From Bacteroidia bacterium (GTDB lineage: Bacteria; Bacteroidota; Bacteroidia; AKYH767-A; OLB10): a stretch of 52,343 nucleotides of DNA. How positions within the stretch are numbered: position 1 is the stretch's first letter; each line of letters opens with the position of its first letter. Position numbers and translations under genes: made by a program. Below the pieces are notes generated by a model. That model was not told the DNA's origin. It saw nothing but the letters and a program-made list of their open reading frames with translations, and did no database searches. Below, piece after piece: positions 24,425-31,674 of the stretch. The stretch is taken from contig JAEUTI010000002.1 in assembly GCA_016788065.1 (NCBI GenBank), positions 1 through 52,343 on the forward strand, given 5' to 3'.

Positions 24425-25362
24425 TTTTTTGATTTGAATAATGGAATTTGATATTGAACATTAAATACGAAACTACGTGTTAGTCCATCGGGACGTTCTT
24501 CGCGAACTACCAGTGGCGCAGCGGCAATTACTTCCAATTGATGATTATTCTTGAAAATTCTCGTTATCATTATTCCTGCATTAATTGTGAGGCCATCTGA
24601 ATTTTCGATTTTTCTACGTTGATTAAATATATCTGAATAACTATCTTCAGCAAGGTGGTATATTGCAAGGATATTCGGTTTCAATAATAGTTTGTTATCC
24701 ATAAATTTTAGCTTGTATCCAGCGCGAATCAGTACATCACCTGCTCTTTCAAATTCCCTCGTTGAATTAAAATCTCCTTTAATGGAATCGGATGGAAACC
24801 GTAAAAATTCATTTTCGTTTGCACCTGATAACGGCAATTGAAATCCGGTACTGATTTCCCATTTGTTTTTGTAGAGATAGCTTATTCCACCAATAAAATC
24901 CAAGGTTCCCAAACTCGATTGATATTCCATCGGCAATGGAATATCTTTATCACTTTTTGCATCTGAAGTTGAAAGAGGTGCTTTTAATGAGGCCAGAAAG
25001 GAAAATTTATGATTCCCTTTTGATTTAGGTAAATAGGAACCTGATAAGTATAAATCTCCCGGACCTGCATTGGAACCGAGATCGCCATCATAGAGTCCCC
25101 CGGTAATTTTTGCGCCAAGATTCCATTTTGAATTGATGGCATGATTGTATTCCAGATAGGAAGTAATTGATGATGTTGCTTCTAATCCCATGCCCAGTCC
25201 AACCCCAATTGCTAATGAAGCAGCATAGGTTTGTTCGGAGGGAACTCCATTGTCTTTAAGCGCTCCAATAGAGCAAAATCCGGCATCACTGCAGCCTTGA
25301 CCAAAGCCTGGAATTGCTAATGTTAGCAGGCAGAGTCCTGTGATAATGAGGTGTTTTTTCAT
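24421..25362 (-). CDS. Outer-membrane beta-barrel-like protein (first gene of the operon)
   Basis: The start at 25362 gives 313 residues with a signal peptide, MKKHLIITGLCLLTLAIPGFGQ; longer starts lack any signal. The mature protein has two Cys near the N-terminus (GCSDAGFCSIG), then alternating hydrophobic beta-strands ending in a C-terminal strand SFVFNVQYQIPLFKSKK. This looks like a transporter-type or porin-like barrel of about 12 strands, of unknown substrate. It resembles proteins that lead YHS/DoxX gene groups in other Bacteroidota, but I am unsure of the family. The operon promoter and a regulator-like site lie just upstream. Confidence 0.75.
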   Translation of the reverse strand: MKKHLIITGLCLLTLAIPGFGQGCSDAGFCSIGALKDNGVPSEQTYAASLAIGVGLGMGLEATSSITSYLEYNHAINSKWNLGAKITGGLYDGDLGSNAGPGDLYLSGSYLPKSKGNHKFSFLASLKAPLSTSDAKSDKDIPLPMEYQSSLGTLDFIGGISYLYKNKWEISTGFQLPLSGANENEFLRFPSDSIKGDFNSTREFERAGDVLIRAGYKLKFMDNKLLLKPNILAIYHLAEDSYSDIFNQRRKIENSDGLTINAGIMITRIFKNNHQLEVIAAAPLVVREERPDGLTRSFVFNVQYQIPLFKSKK

Positions 25363-25382
25363 GGTTGTGTGATTTAATATGT

Positions 25383-25427
25383 CAAAAGTAACGTCGCAAC
25401 CAGCCATATAATGTCGGGTAAATGACA
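25383..25427 (-). promoter_or_regulatory. Operon promoter with Crp/Fnr-like half-site pair at about -41
   Basis: On the minus strand TACTTTTG (25390-25383) matches TAnnTTTG, 20 nt before the ATG. TGTC-N8-GACA (25412-25427) has its centre 29-30 nt upstream of the -7 box, that is near -41, the Class II activator position. The arms are only 4 bp, so the site alone is weak; its position and the adjacent Crp/Fnr gene raise its weight. Confidence 0.4.
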
Positions 25428-25505
25428 AAACCCCAATTATTGTGCTTTAGCAGGATTATTCGAAGAAAAATAGCTAAGAAAACAGGCTAAGCGCTCTAAA
25501 AACGA

Positions 25506-26189
25506 TCAATTCTGAAGGACAAACTGTTTGTCCAGGACTAATTCTTTACGGTCATACTTCAGGTGACCTTCGGTTTCCAGTTGGTTTAAAAGCTGGGTTG
25601 CAGTTTGTCGGGTAGTACAAATAATATGGGCAATGTCCTGTTGCGTCAGATAATTTTCTATTACAATAGCATCCAAAGTTTCATTGCCATCACGTGCCGC
25701 CCAATCTTTTAGAAACTGAATCAACCGGCTTCGGGCATCTTTAAAAACAAGATTGGAGTAACTGTTTTTGAGTTTCTTAAATTTCAATCCTACTAACTTC
25801 GTATAAGAAAGTGCAAGATCCGGATGTTGTTCCATCAGAGCTTCGAAATCCTTTAGCAGAAAACTGCATATAGTCACGGAGTTGGTAAGTACTTGTGCAA
25901 ATTCATTGTTGGCAATAGTGGTATCGAGACTCAGTTCACCAAAAAGATCTCCTTTCTGAATAATTTCTTTAGTGATTTCATTGCCATTCACATCGACTTC
26001 AGAAATTTTAATGGCGCCTTTTTTCAGAAAATAAATTCTAGGCTCTTTTGAATCAGAAAAATAAATGATGTCACCTTTTTTACCTTCTTTGAATCCGGTA
26101 ATAACGCACAGTTGTTTCAGCTGATCATTGCTAAGCACCCGAAAGAGTTTATGATCTCTTAAGAACCAGTATTTTATTTCTGAATGCAT
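25506..26189 (-). CDS. Crp/Fnr-family transcriptional regulator
   Basis: The 227-residue protein has a cyclic-nucleotide-binding-type beta-roll (about 10-125; KKGDIIYFSDSKEPRIYFLKKGAIKI, KGDLFGELSL), a long dimerisation helix (about 118-160) and a winged HTH (about 165-225; NYLTQQDIAHIICTTRQTATQLLNQLE). The Cys residues are scattered and do not form an N-terminal iron-sulphur cluster motif, so it is not an O2-sensing FNR of the classic type. It lies directly upstream of the eight-gene operon in the same orientation, with 143 nt between, and is the natural candidate for its activator. Confidence 0.92.
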   Translation of the reverse strand: MHSEIKYWFLRDHKLFRVLSNDQLKQLCVITGFKEGKKGDIIYFSDSKEPRIYFLKKGAIKISEVDVNGNEITKEIIQKGDLFGELSLDTTIANNEFAQVLTNSVTICSFLLKDFEALMEQHPDLALSYTKLVGLKFKKLKNSYSNLVFKDARSRLIQFLKDWAARDGNETLDAIVIENYLTQQDIAHIICTTRQTATQLLNQLETEGHLKYDRKELVLDKQFVLQN

Positions 26190-26216
26190 ACTTTGAATAA
26201 GGCGTAAAGGTATAAA

Positions 26217-26246
26217 AAAGGATTCATCTGAAGTGATGAATCCTTT
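26217..26246 (-). terminator. Terminator after the SRPBCC membrane gene
   Basis: AAAGGATTCATC (26217-26228) pairs perfectly with GATGAATCCTTT (26235-26246) around a 6-nt loop. On the minus strand it is followed by TTTTTATA. It separates the SRPBCC gene from the Crp/Fnr gene. Confidence 0.8.
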
Positions 26247-26272
26247 CTATTAGAGCAATTAAGGGTTTTCAA

Positions 26273-26812
26273 TTATTTTTCCAGAATGGCTTTAAGATCC
26301 TGAAGTCCTTTGTCGAGATCAGGTCCAAGCATACTGTCAAAATCCATAAACAATAACATAAGATTCATCGGATATGGCATTTTCCCATCAAATCCCCATG
26401 TCACATCTGTTGCACCTTCACCCGAAGGCGTTACGGTCATATATGCTTTATCAGTTGCTTCAAATGGTTTTAAAAACCGCAATTCAAAATCGAGACGTTT
26501 TCCATCTTCCATTTTTATAATTTCCTGCTCACCTTTTCCAACATCTTCCATTTGGCTGTCCCACGCTGCAACAAAACCAACGGTTCCATCAGTACCACGG
26601 TATTCTTTTTTCATATTCGGATCTTTACGATTCCAAACACTGTAGTTGTCCTGATTTTTCAGGTACTTAATATAATCATATACCTCAGTCGATGATTTGT
26701 TAATAGTAACGTTTCTGACTACGTGATACTCTTTACTAGTAAACAATGCAACCAGCAGTAACAGTGCAACGATGCTAATAAGGGCAAGAAAGATGTTCTT
26801 TAGAATTTTCAT
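26273..26812 (-). CDS. Membrane-anchored SRPBCC (polyketide-cyclase-like) protein
   Basis: The 179-residue protein has a single N-terminal membrane helix (MKILKNIFLALISIVALLLLVALF, about 1-24), then an SRPBCC/START-like domain: VTINKSSTEVYDYIKYLKN, WNRKDPNMKKEYRGTDGTVG, GEQEIIKMEDGKRLDFELRF, AYMTVTPSGEGATDVTWGFDG and a long C-terminal helix (DLDKGLQDLKAILEK). These domains bind hydrophobic ligands; the physiological ligand is unknown. It has its own terminator, so it is a single-gene unit. Confidence 0.9.
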   Translation of the reverse strand: MKILKNIFLALISIVALLLLVALFTSKEYHVVRNVTINKSSTEVYDYIKYLKNQDNYSVWNRKDPNMKKEYRGTDGTVGFVAAWDSQMEDVGKGEQEIIKMEDGKRLDFELRFLKPFEATDKAYMTVTPSGEGATDVTWGFDGKMPYPMNLMLLFMDFDSMLGPDLDKGLQDLKAILEK

Positions 26813-27221
26813 GGTAAGTTTTTTTAGAGATTAATTTTAATCATTAAGCCGGCAAAAAGCACCGGATGGCTGGTTAAAATTAGGTAAATGATCGGGAATT
26901 GCAAAAAACTGAAATATGCTAATTTTAGGTATTGGGTTTTTTCCTTTTAAACTAAGGTAAAATTCTGATAAACAGATAAATACAACGTAGTTCTACATTT
27001 TTTTAAGGTTGTTGCACGAACGGGACTCGAGAAAAAATTGATTTTTATATATATTCGAGATTTCTTGAAAAGTTCAATGAAAACGATGTTTTATTCAATG
27101 GATCAGATCGCTTGTTTTTTAAAATTTATATTTGTTCCGGAAAATCTTATATTGGTGCATTAAAAACTTCCTTTACAAGGAAATAATGTTTTGACTTCAA
27201 GTTTATAAAAATTAAATAAAT
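26813..27221. other. 409-bp divergent intergenic region
   Basis: This very AT-rich region lies between the SRPBCC gene and the ELWxxDGT gene. TATATTTG at 27127-27134 fits a plus-strand -7 box 87 nt before the ATG, without a matching TTG at 20 nt. A 6-bp hairpin TTCCTT-TAC-AAGGAA lies at 27168-27182 in the leader. I see no small ORF or RNA gene. Confidence 0.5.
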
Positions 27222-29666
27222 ATGAAAAAAATTCTCGCTCTGTTATACTTGGTATTTTATTCTGCAGTATTATTCGGTCAAACTCCAACCTTATTGAAGG
27301 ATATCATTCCAGGGGCAATTGGTGGATTTACTACAGCAGGGCAGTTTGGATACTATTATCATCCTTTTACTATTGTCTGGGAGCATAACAATGAAATATT
27401 TTTTACAGCAAACAATGCAGCACTGAATCCCGGTAGTGGTACCACAAATGATATTGAACTTTGGAAGAGCGATGGTACTGCGGCTGGCACTGTTTTATTA
27501 AAGGATATTTACCCGGGCAATTTGAATGGTTCTGATCCACGAGACTTTGTCGAAGTAAATGGAATCCTTTATTTTACGGCAAATACACCTGCTCATGGAC
27601 GTGAATTGTGGAAGACGGATGGGACCAGTGCTGGAACGGAAATGGTTCATGACATTATTGGTGGCAATGTTGGAGGATTTTCAGAAGCCGGACAGTTTGG
27701 GTATTATGATCTAAATTTTAATGTTGTATGGAAGAATGGGAATAATTTTTATTTTACTGCAAACAGCGCAGCATTAAATCCAGGGGGCAGTTATACCAAT
27801 GATATAGAATTGTGGGTGAGCGATGGGACCTCTGCAGGCACAATGATGCTGAAAGATATTAATCCTGGAAATACTTCAGGCTCTTATCCGATAGATTTTA
27901 AAGAAATTAATGGCACTTTATTTTTTACCGCGGTTACTTCAAATGAAGGCCGTGAACTTTGGAGATCTGATGGTACAAATGGTGGTACTTATTTGGTTAA
28001 AGATATCATACCGGGGTCAGTTGGGGGCTTTTCAGCCTCTTCACAATTTATTTACGATACACATTATTTTAATGTAGTATGGCAAAATGGATCTGATTTT
28101 TATTTCACCGCAAATAACAATGCATCAGTACCGGGTGGCTCATACACCAACGATATTGAGTTGTGGAAAAGCGATGGCACCAATGGCGGGACTTCAATGG
28201 TGAAGGATATTTATTCAGGAAGTACCAATAGTTCTTATCCTGCAGATTTTACTTTGATCAATGGAACATTATTTTTTACAGCTGAAAGTGCCTCCGCAGG
28301 TCGGGAATTATGGAAAACGGATGGGACAGGAAATGGAACGGTAATGGTTAAAGATATCATTAGCGGAAATGTGGGGGGATTTACACTATCTTCTCAATTT
28401 GCATACTATGCCCATACCTTTCAGGTTGTATGGCAATCCGGTAATAAATTTTATTTTACTGCAAACAATTGGGCGTCTGCACCTGGTGGTTCTTACACAA
28501 ATGATATTGAACTTTTCGAAAGTGATGGAACTGATGCAGGTACAGTGATGCTAAAGGATATTTATGCAGGGAATATGTATGGTTCAGATCCAGCTGATTT
28601 TACAGTTATCAATGGAACACTTTATTTTACTGCAACAAGCAATTTGTATGGGAGAGAACTTTGGAAAACGGATGGCACTAATGCCGGGACAGAATTGGTA
28701 AAAGATATAAATCCGGGAAATATTGGAGGATTCACTACTGCACAGCAATTTGGATATTATTATTACTCGTTTAAGGTTGTTTGGCAAACAGGAAATACAT
28801 TTTATTTTACTGCTAACAGTGCTGCAATGAATTCGTCTTCCTCTTATACAAATGATATTGAATTATGGAAAAGTGATGGAACGCCAGGAGGTACCATGAT
28901 GGTCAAAGACATTTATGCAGGTAATACAAATAGTTCTGAACCATATGATTTTAATGCCATAAATGGTGTTCTGTACTTTTCAGCATACAACAATGTTTCC
29001 GGTCGGGAATTATGGAAAACGGATGGTTCAACTACAGGAACAGAACTTGTTAAGGAAATTGCTCCGGGTAATTTAGGTGGATTGTCTACAGCTGGTCAAT
29101 TCGGATATTATGGTTATCCGTTTTATTCCCCGTTCAGTATTGGAAGTGAATTCTATTTTCTTGCTAACGATAATCCTTATTACTCCGGTTCCTACACAAA
29201 CAACATGGAATTATGGAAAAGTAATGGATCTAACGGTGGAACTGTTAAAGTAATAGAGATTTATCCCGGAAACACACAAGGATGCGATGCAGAATATTTT
29301 TCATTAGCGTTGAATAAGGTTTTCTTCACTGCAAATGACCCGGTTAATGGTCGTGAATTATGGGTCATGGATAATGCTACCTCTACCGGAATCAACGAAA
29401 TTCTGAGTTTAAATGATTTCAGAGTTTATCCTAATCCATCAAACGGTTACATTAACCTTGATTATAATTCATTTGATGAGGAAAATTCCAGTGTGACTAT
29501 TTCATTGAGAGATATTCAAGGAAGGCTTATATTTGAAGCTGATGATCAATTGATCAATGGCAGGCTTAAGTATGTAATGAATGTTGAAAGTTTTACAAAA
29601 GGAGTGTACATTTTAAGCTTAAGTGGCAAACACATTCAAGAAGTAAGAAAATTGGTCAAAAATTAA
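27222..29666 (+). CDS. ELWxxDGT-repeat surface protein with T9SS sorting domain
   Basis: The 814-residue protein has a signal peptide (MKKILALLYLVFYSAVLFG). It then has six tandem units of exactly 117 residues, each with two ELWxxDGT motifs: IELWKSDGT followed by AGTVLLKDIYPG-like text, and RELWKTDGT followed by AGTELVKDI-like text. The twelfth motif is degenerate (ELWVMDNA). These motifs probably form blades of beta-propeller or hyalin-like structures. A type A T9SS domain begins FRVYPNPSNG (about residue 733) and runs to the end (GVYILSLSGKHIQEVRKL). The probable role is a large surface or secreted binding protein. It appears to be monocistronic. Confidence 0.93.
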   Translation: MKKILALLYLVFYSAVLFGQTPTLLKDIIPGAIGGFTTAGQFGYYYHPFTIVWEHNNEIFFTANNAALNPGSGTTNDIELWKSDGTAAGTVLLKDIYPGNLNGSDPRDFVEVNGILYFTANTPAHGRELWKTDGTSAGTEMVHDIIGGNVGGFSEAGQFGYYDLNFNVVWKNGNNFYFTANSAALNPGGSYTNDIELWVSDGTSAGTMMLKDINPGNTSGSYPIDFKEINGTLFFTAVTSNEGRELWRSDGTNGGTYLVKDIIPGSVGGFSASSQFIYDTHYFNVVWQNGSDFYFTANNNASVPGGSYTNDIELWKSDGTNGGTSMVKDIYSGSTNSSYPADFTLINGTLFFTAESASAGRELWKTDGTGNGTVMVKDIISGNVGGFTLSSQFAYYAHTFQVVWQSGNKFYFTANNWASAPGGSYTNDIELFESDGTDAGTVMLKDIYAGNMYGSDPADFTVINGTLYFTATSNLYGRELWKTDGTNAGTELVKDINPGNIGGFTTAQQFGYYYYSFKVVWQTGNTFYFTANSAAMNSSSSYTNDIELWKSDGTPGGTMMVKDIYAGNTNSSEPYDFNAINGVLYFSAYNNVSGRELWKTDGSTTGTELVKEIAPGNLGGLSTAGQFGYYGYPFYSPFSIGSEFYFLANDNPYYSGSYTNNMELWKSNGSNGGTVKVIEIYPGNTQGCDAEYFSLALNKVFFTANDPVNGRELWVMDNATSTGINEILSLNDFRVYPNPSNGYINLDYNSFDEENSSVTISLRDIQGRLIFEADDQLINGRLKYVMNVESFTKGVYILSLSGKHIQEVRKLVKN
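27300..29405 (+). repeat. Six intragenic tandem repeats, 351 bp each
   Basis: The same codon position (the Asp of KDI or HDI, aligned with the Glu of KEI in the last unit) falls at 27300, 27651, 28002, 28353, 28704 and 29055, every step exactly 351 bp. The protein-level units have diverged but no unit has gained or lost a residue. Confidence 0.9.
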
Positions 29667-29726
29667 AATTGATAACTTAAGGTAGTACCTCACTTTGAAA
29701 AGTTATTGTATTACCAAATTTCTTCT

Positions 29727-30545
29727 ATGTCGCACAATATCCTGAATTATTTTGGTCAAATCAATGGCGCTTTCATTCATGCTAGAGGCAGGGCTGCAAC
29801 ACTTAAAATAATTGAACTGCTCGATTGTAAACCCGGGCAAACGGTTTTGGAATTAGGATTTGGCACAGGCGCAACTCTTACCTACTTATCTTCGGTCTAT
29901 AAAAATACCTCTTTTACAGGCTATGATGCTTCACCTGTTATGTTTGAAGCTGCAGCTAAAAGATTGAAATTTTGTTCTGCTGACAAAAATGTGAAATTGA
30001 AACTCATTCAGCCCGGCCAGAATTTCCCTGATGATTCAAATTCCTTCGACAAGATATTTGCTGAATCCGTTTTAGCTATTCAGGAAGATGAGAGGCTAAA
30101 AAATATTTTGATTGACATAAAACGTTTGCTTAAACATAATGGTGAACTTATTTTTAATGAAACTATCTGGCTCGATACTGTAACCAGGGAAGAAGCTGAA
30201 AAAATTAACCTGGATTGTAAAAAGGCTTTTGGCATTATTCAGGCAAATGCCAAGTACACCCATTTAAGTAACTGGACTAATTTGTTGAAAGATCTCGGTT
30301 TTGAGGTGGAAGTGGTTTTTCATGCAAGTAATTTAAAGCATCAGCGTTTTGTTAAACCAGTTAATTGGCAAGTAATTTTATCAGAATTGTTGACTATTCA
30401 AGGGAAAGTCAAAGCTGTTTTTTCTCCTAAGCTGACAAAAGAATGGAAGAGTTATACCCTTGAGATGAGTCAAATTATTCCGCCAGGTCGCCAATATATG
30501 GAAGGGGTGATTATCAAGGTCAGAAATGTTAAGATTGATGTTTGA
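29727..30545 (+). CDS. SAM-dependent class I methyltransferase
   Basis: I used the ATG at 29727 (272 residues); the longer frame starts at a TTG seven codons earlier. The SAM-binding motif I is clear: GQTVLELGFGTGATLTYLS. It is followed by TSFTGYDASPVMFEAA (acidic residue after strand 2), NSFDKIFAESVLAIQED (motif II region) and LKHNGELIFNETIW (strand 5). The substrate cannot be told; the pattern resembles UbiE/MenG-type small-molecule methyltransferases. It is followed 66 nt later by the oxidoreductase gene on the same strand. Confidence 0.9.
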   Translation: MSHNILNYFGQINGAFIHARGRAATLKIIELLDCKPGQTVLELGFGTGATLTYLSSVYKNTSFTGYDASPVMFEAAAKRLKFCSADKNVKLKLIQPGQNFPDDSNSFDKIFAESVLAIQEDERLKNILIDIKRLLKHNGELIFNETIWLDTVTREEAEKINLDCKKAFGIIQANAKYTHLSNWTNLLKDLGFEVEVVFHASNLKHQRFVKPVNWQVILSELLTIQGKVKAVFSPKLTKEWKSYTLEMSQIIPPGRQYMEGVIIKVRNVKIDV

Positions 30546-30611
30546 AAGGTTTTTTATTCCAGTAAATTGATTAAATTCGAAGTGTATTTTAAAAACAGAC
30601 AACATCAGGCA

Positions 30612-31577
30612 ATGAAAGCAGCAGTATATTTCCAATATGGTCCTCCCGAGGTTGTCACCATTGCTGAAATCCCGCAACCTATCCCAAAGCCAAATGAACT
30701 TCTGATAAAAGTGTTTTCCTCTACAGTAACCCGTACTGATTCCGGGTTTCGAAGTGCGGAGTATTTTGTTTCACGATTTTTTAGTGGATTGCTGCGCCCT
30801 AAATTTCCGGTACTGGGATGTGAATTTGCTGGTGTTGTGGAAGAAACCGGTTCGAGTGTAACCTTATTCAAAAAAGGTGATCGTGTTTTTGGGTTTAATG
30901 ATCAAAAGTTTGGCGGACATGCCGAATTCCTGACACTCGCTGAAACAGATGCTATTGATATTATTCCCGATGAATTATCTTTTGATGAAGCTGCTGCCCT
31001 GACAGAGGGGAGTCATTATGCACTAGTAGACATTAGAGCTGCAAAGACTGAGCCCGGACAGAATGTTTTGGTTTATGGAGCTACCGGAGCAATCGGTTCA
31101 GCAGCTGTGCAGTTGCTAAAGTACTTCCAGACTAACGTTACTGCTGTATGTGGTTCAGCTCATGTTGGTTTAGTAAAATCATTGGGTGCTGATGTCGTTA
31201 TTGATTACCAAACCCAGGATTTTACTAAAACAAATGTGAAGTATAATTTTATTTTTGATGCAGTAGGAAAGAGTTCCTTCGGAGCTTGTAAACCATTGTT
31301 AACTAATAAGGGAATTTATATTTCAACTGAACTCGGCAAGAATGGAGAGAATATTTTGTTAGCATTAACTACTCCAATTTTTGGAGGAAAGAAATTGTTA
31401 TTCCCTTTGCCAAGCATTACTAAAAGAGATGTGGTTTTTATCAGGGAGTTAGTGCAAAAAAAGTTTTTCAAACCACTTATCGACAGAAAGTACCCTTTAA
31501 ATCAAATAGTAGAAGCCTATAAATATGTCGATTCAGGACAGAAAATTGGCAATGTGATTTTGAAGATTAGAGATTAA
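30612..31577 (+). CDS. Zinc-type alcohol dehydrogenase-like / quinone oxidoreductase (MDR family)
   Basis: The ATG at 30612 (321 residues) gives the canonical N-terminus MKAAVYFQYGPPEVV. Further MDR features are LGCEFAGVVEETGSSVTLFKKGDRVFGF, LSFDEAAALTEGSHYALVD, and the Rossmann motif NVLVYGATGAIGSAAVQLLKYF with the second strand DVVIDY. The usual catalytic zinc ligands are not evident, so the NADPH:quinone-reductase branch is likelier than true ADH. It sits downstream of the methyltransferase on the same strand. Confidence 0.92.
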   Translation: MKAAVYFQYGPPEVVTIAEIPQPIPKPNELLIKVFSSTVTRTDSGFRSAEYFVSRFFSGLLRPKFPVLGCEFAGVVEETGSSVTLFKKGDRVFGFNDQKFGGHAEFLTLAETDAIDIIPDELSFDEAAALTEGSHYALVDIRAAKTEPGQNVLVYGATGAIGSAAVQLLKYFQTNVTAVCGSAHVGLVKSLGADVVIDYQTQDFTKTNVKYNFIFDAVGKSSFGACKPLLTNKGIYISTELGKNGENILLALTTPIFGGKKLLFPLPSITKRDVVFIRELVQKKFFKPLIDRKYPLNQIVEAYKYVDSGQKIGNVILKIRD

Positions 31578-31674
31578 TTTAATATTCGAAAGTGTGCCTG
31601 ACGATTTGAATTTTCAGTCAGTTTGGAGGCAATTCTTTTTTTTTGTAATTTTCGGTAACTGTAACTTACTTATC

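Noticed and set aside
25506..26189. Reading the Crp/Fnr protein as an oxygen-sensing FNR
   Set aside because: No cluster of N-terminal cysteines for an iron-sulphur centre is present.
30567..30611. Upstream TTG start of the oxidoreductase gene
   Set aside because: It adds 15 residues unlike the family; the ATG at 30612 gives the canonical MDR N-terminus.
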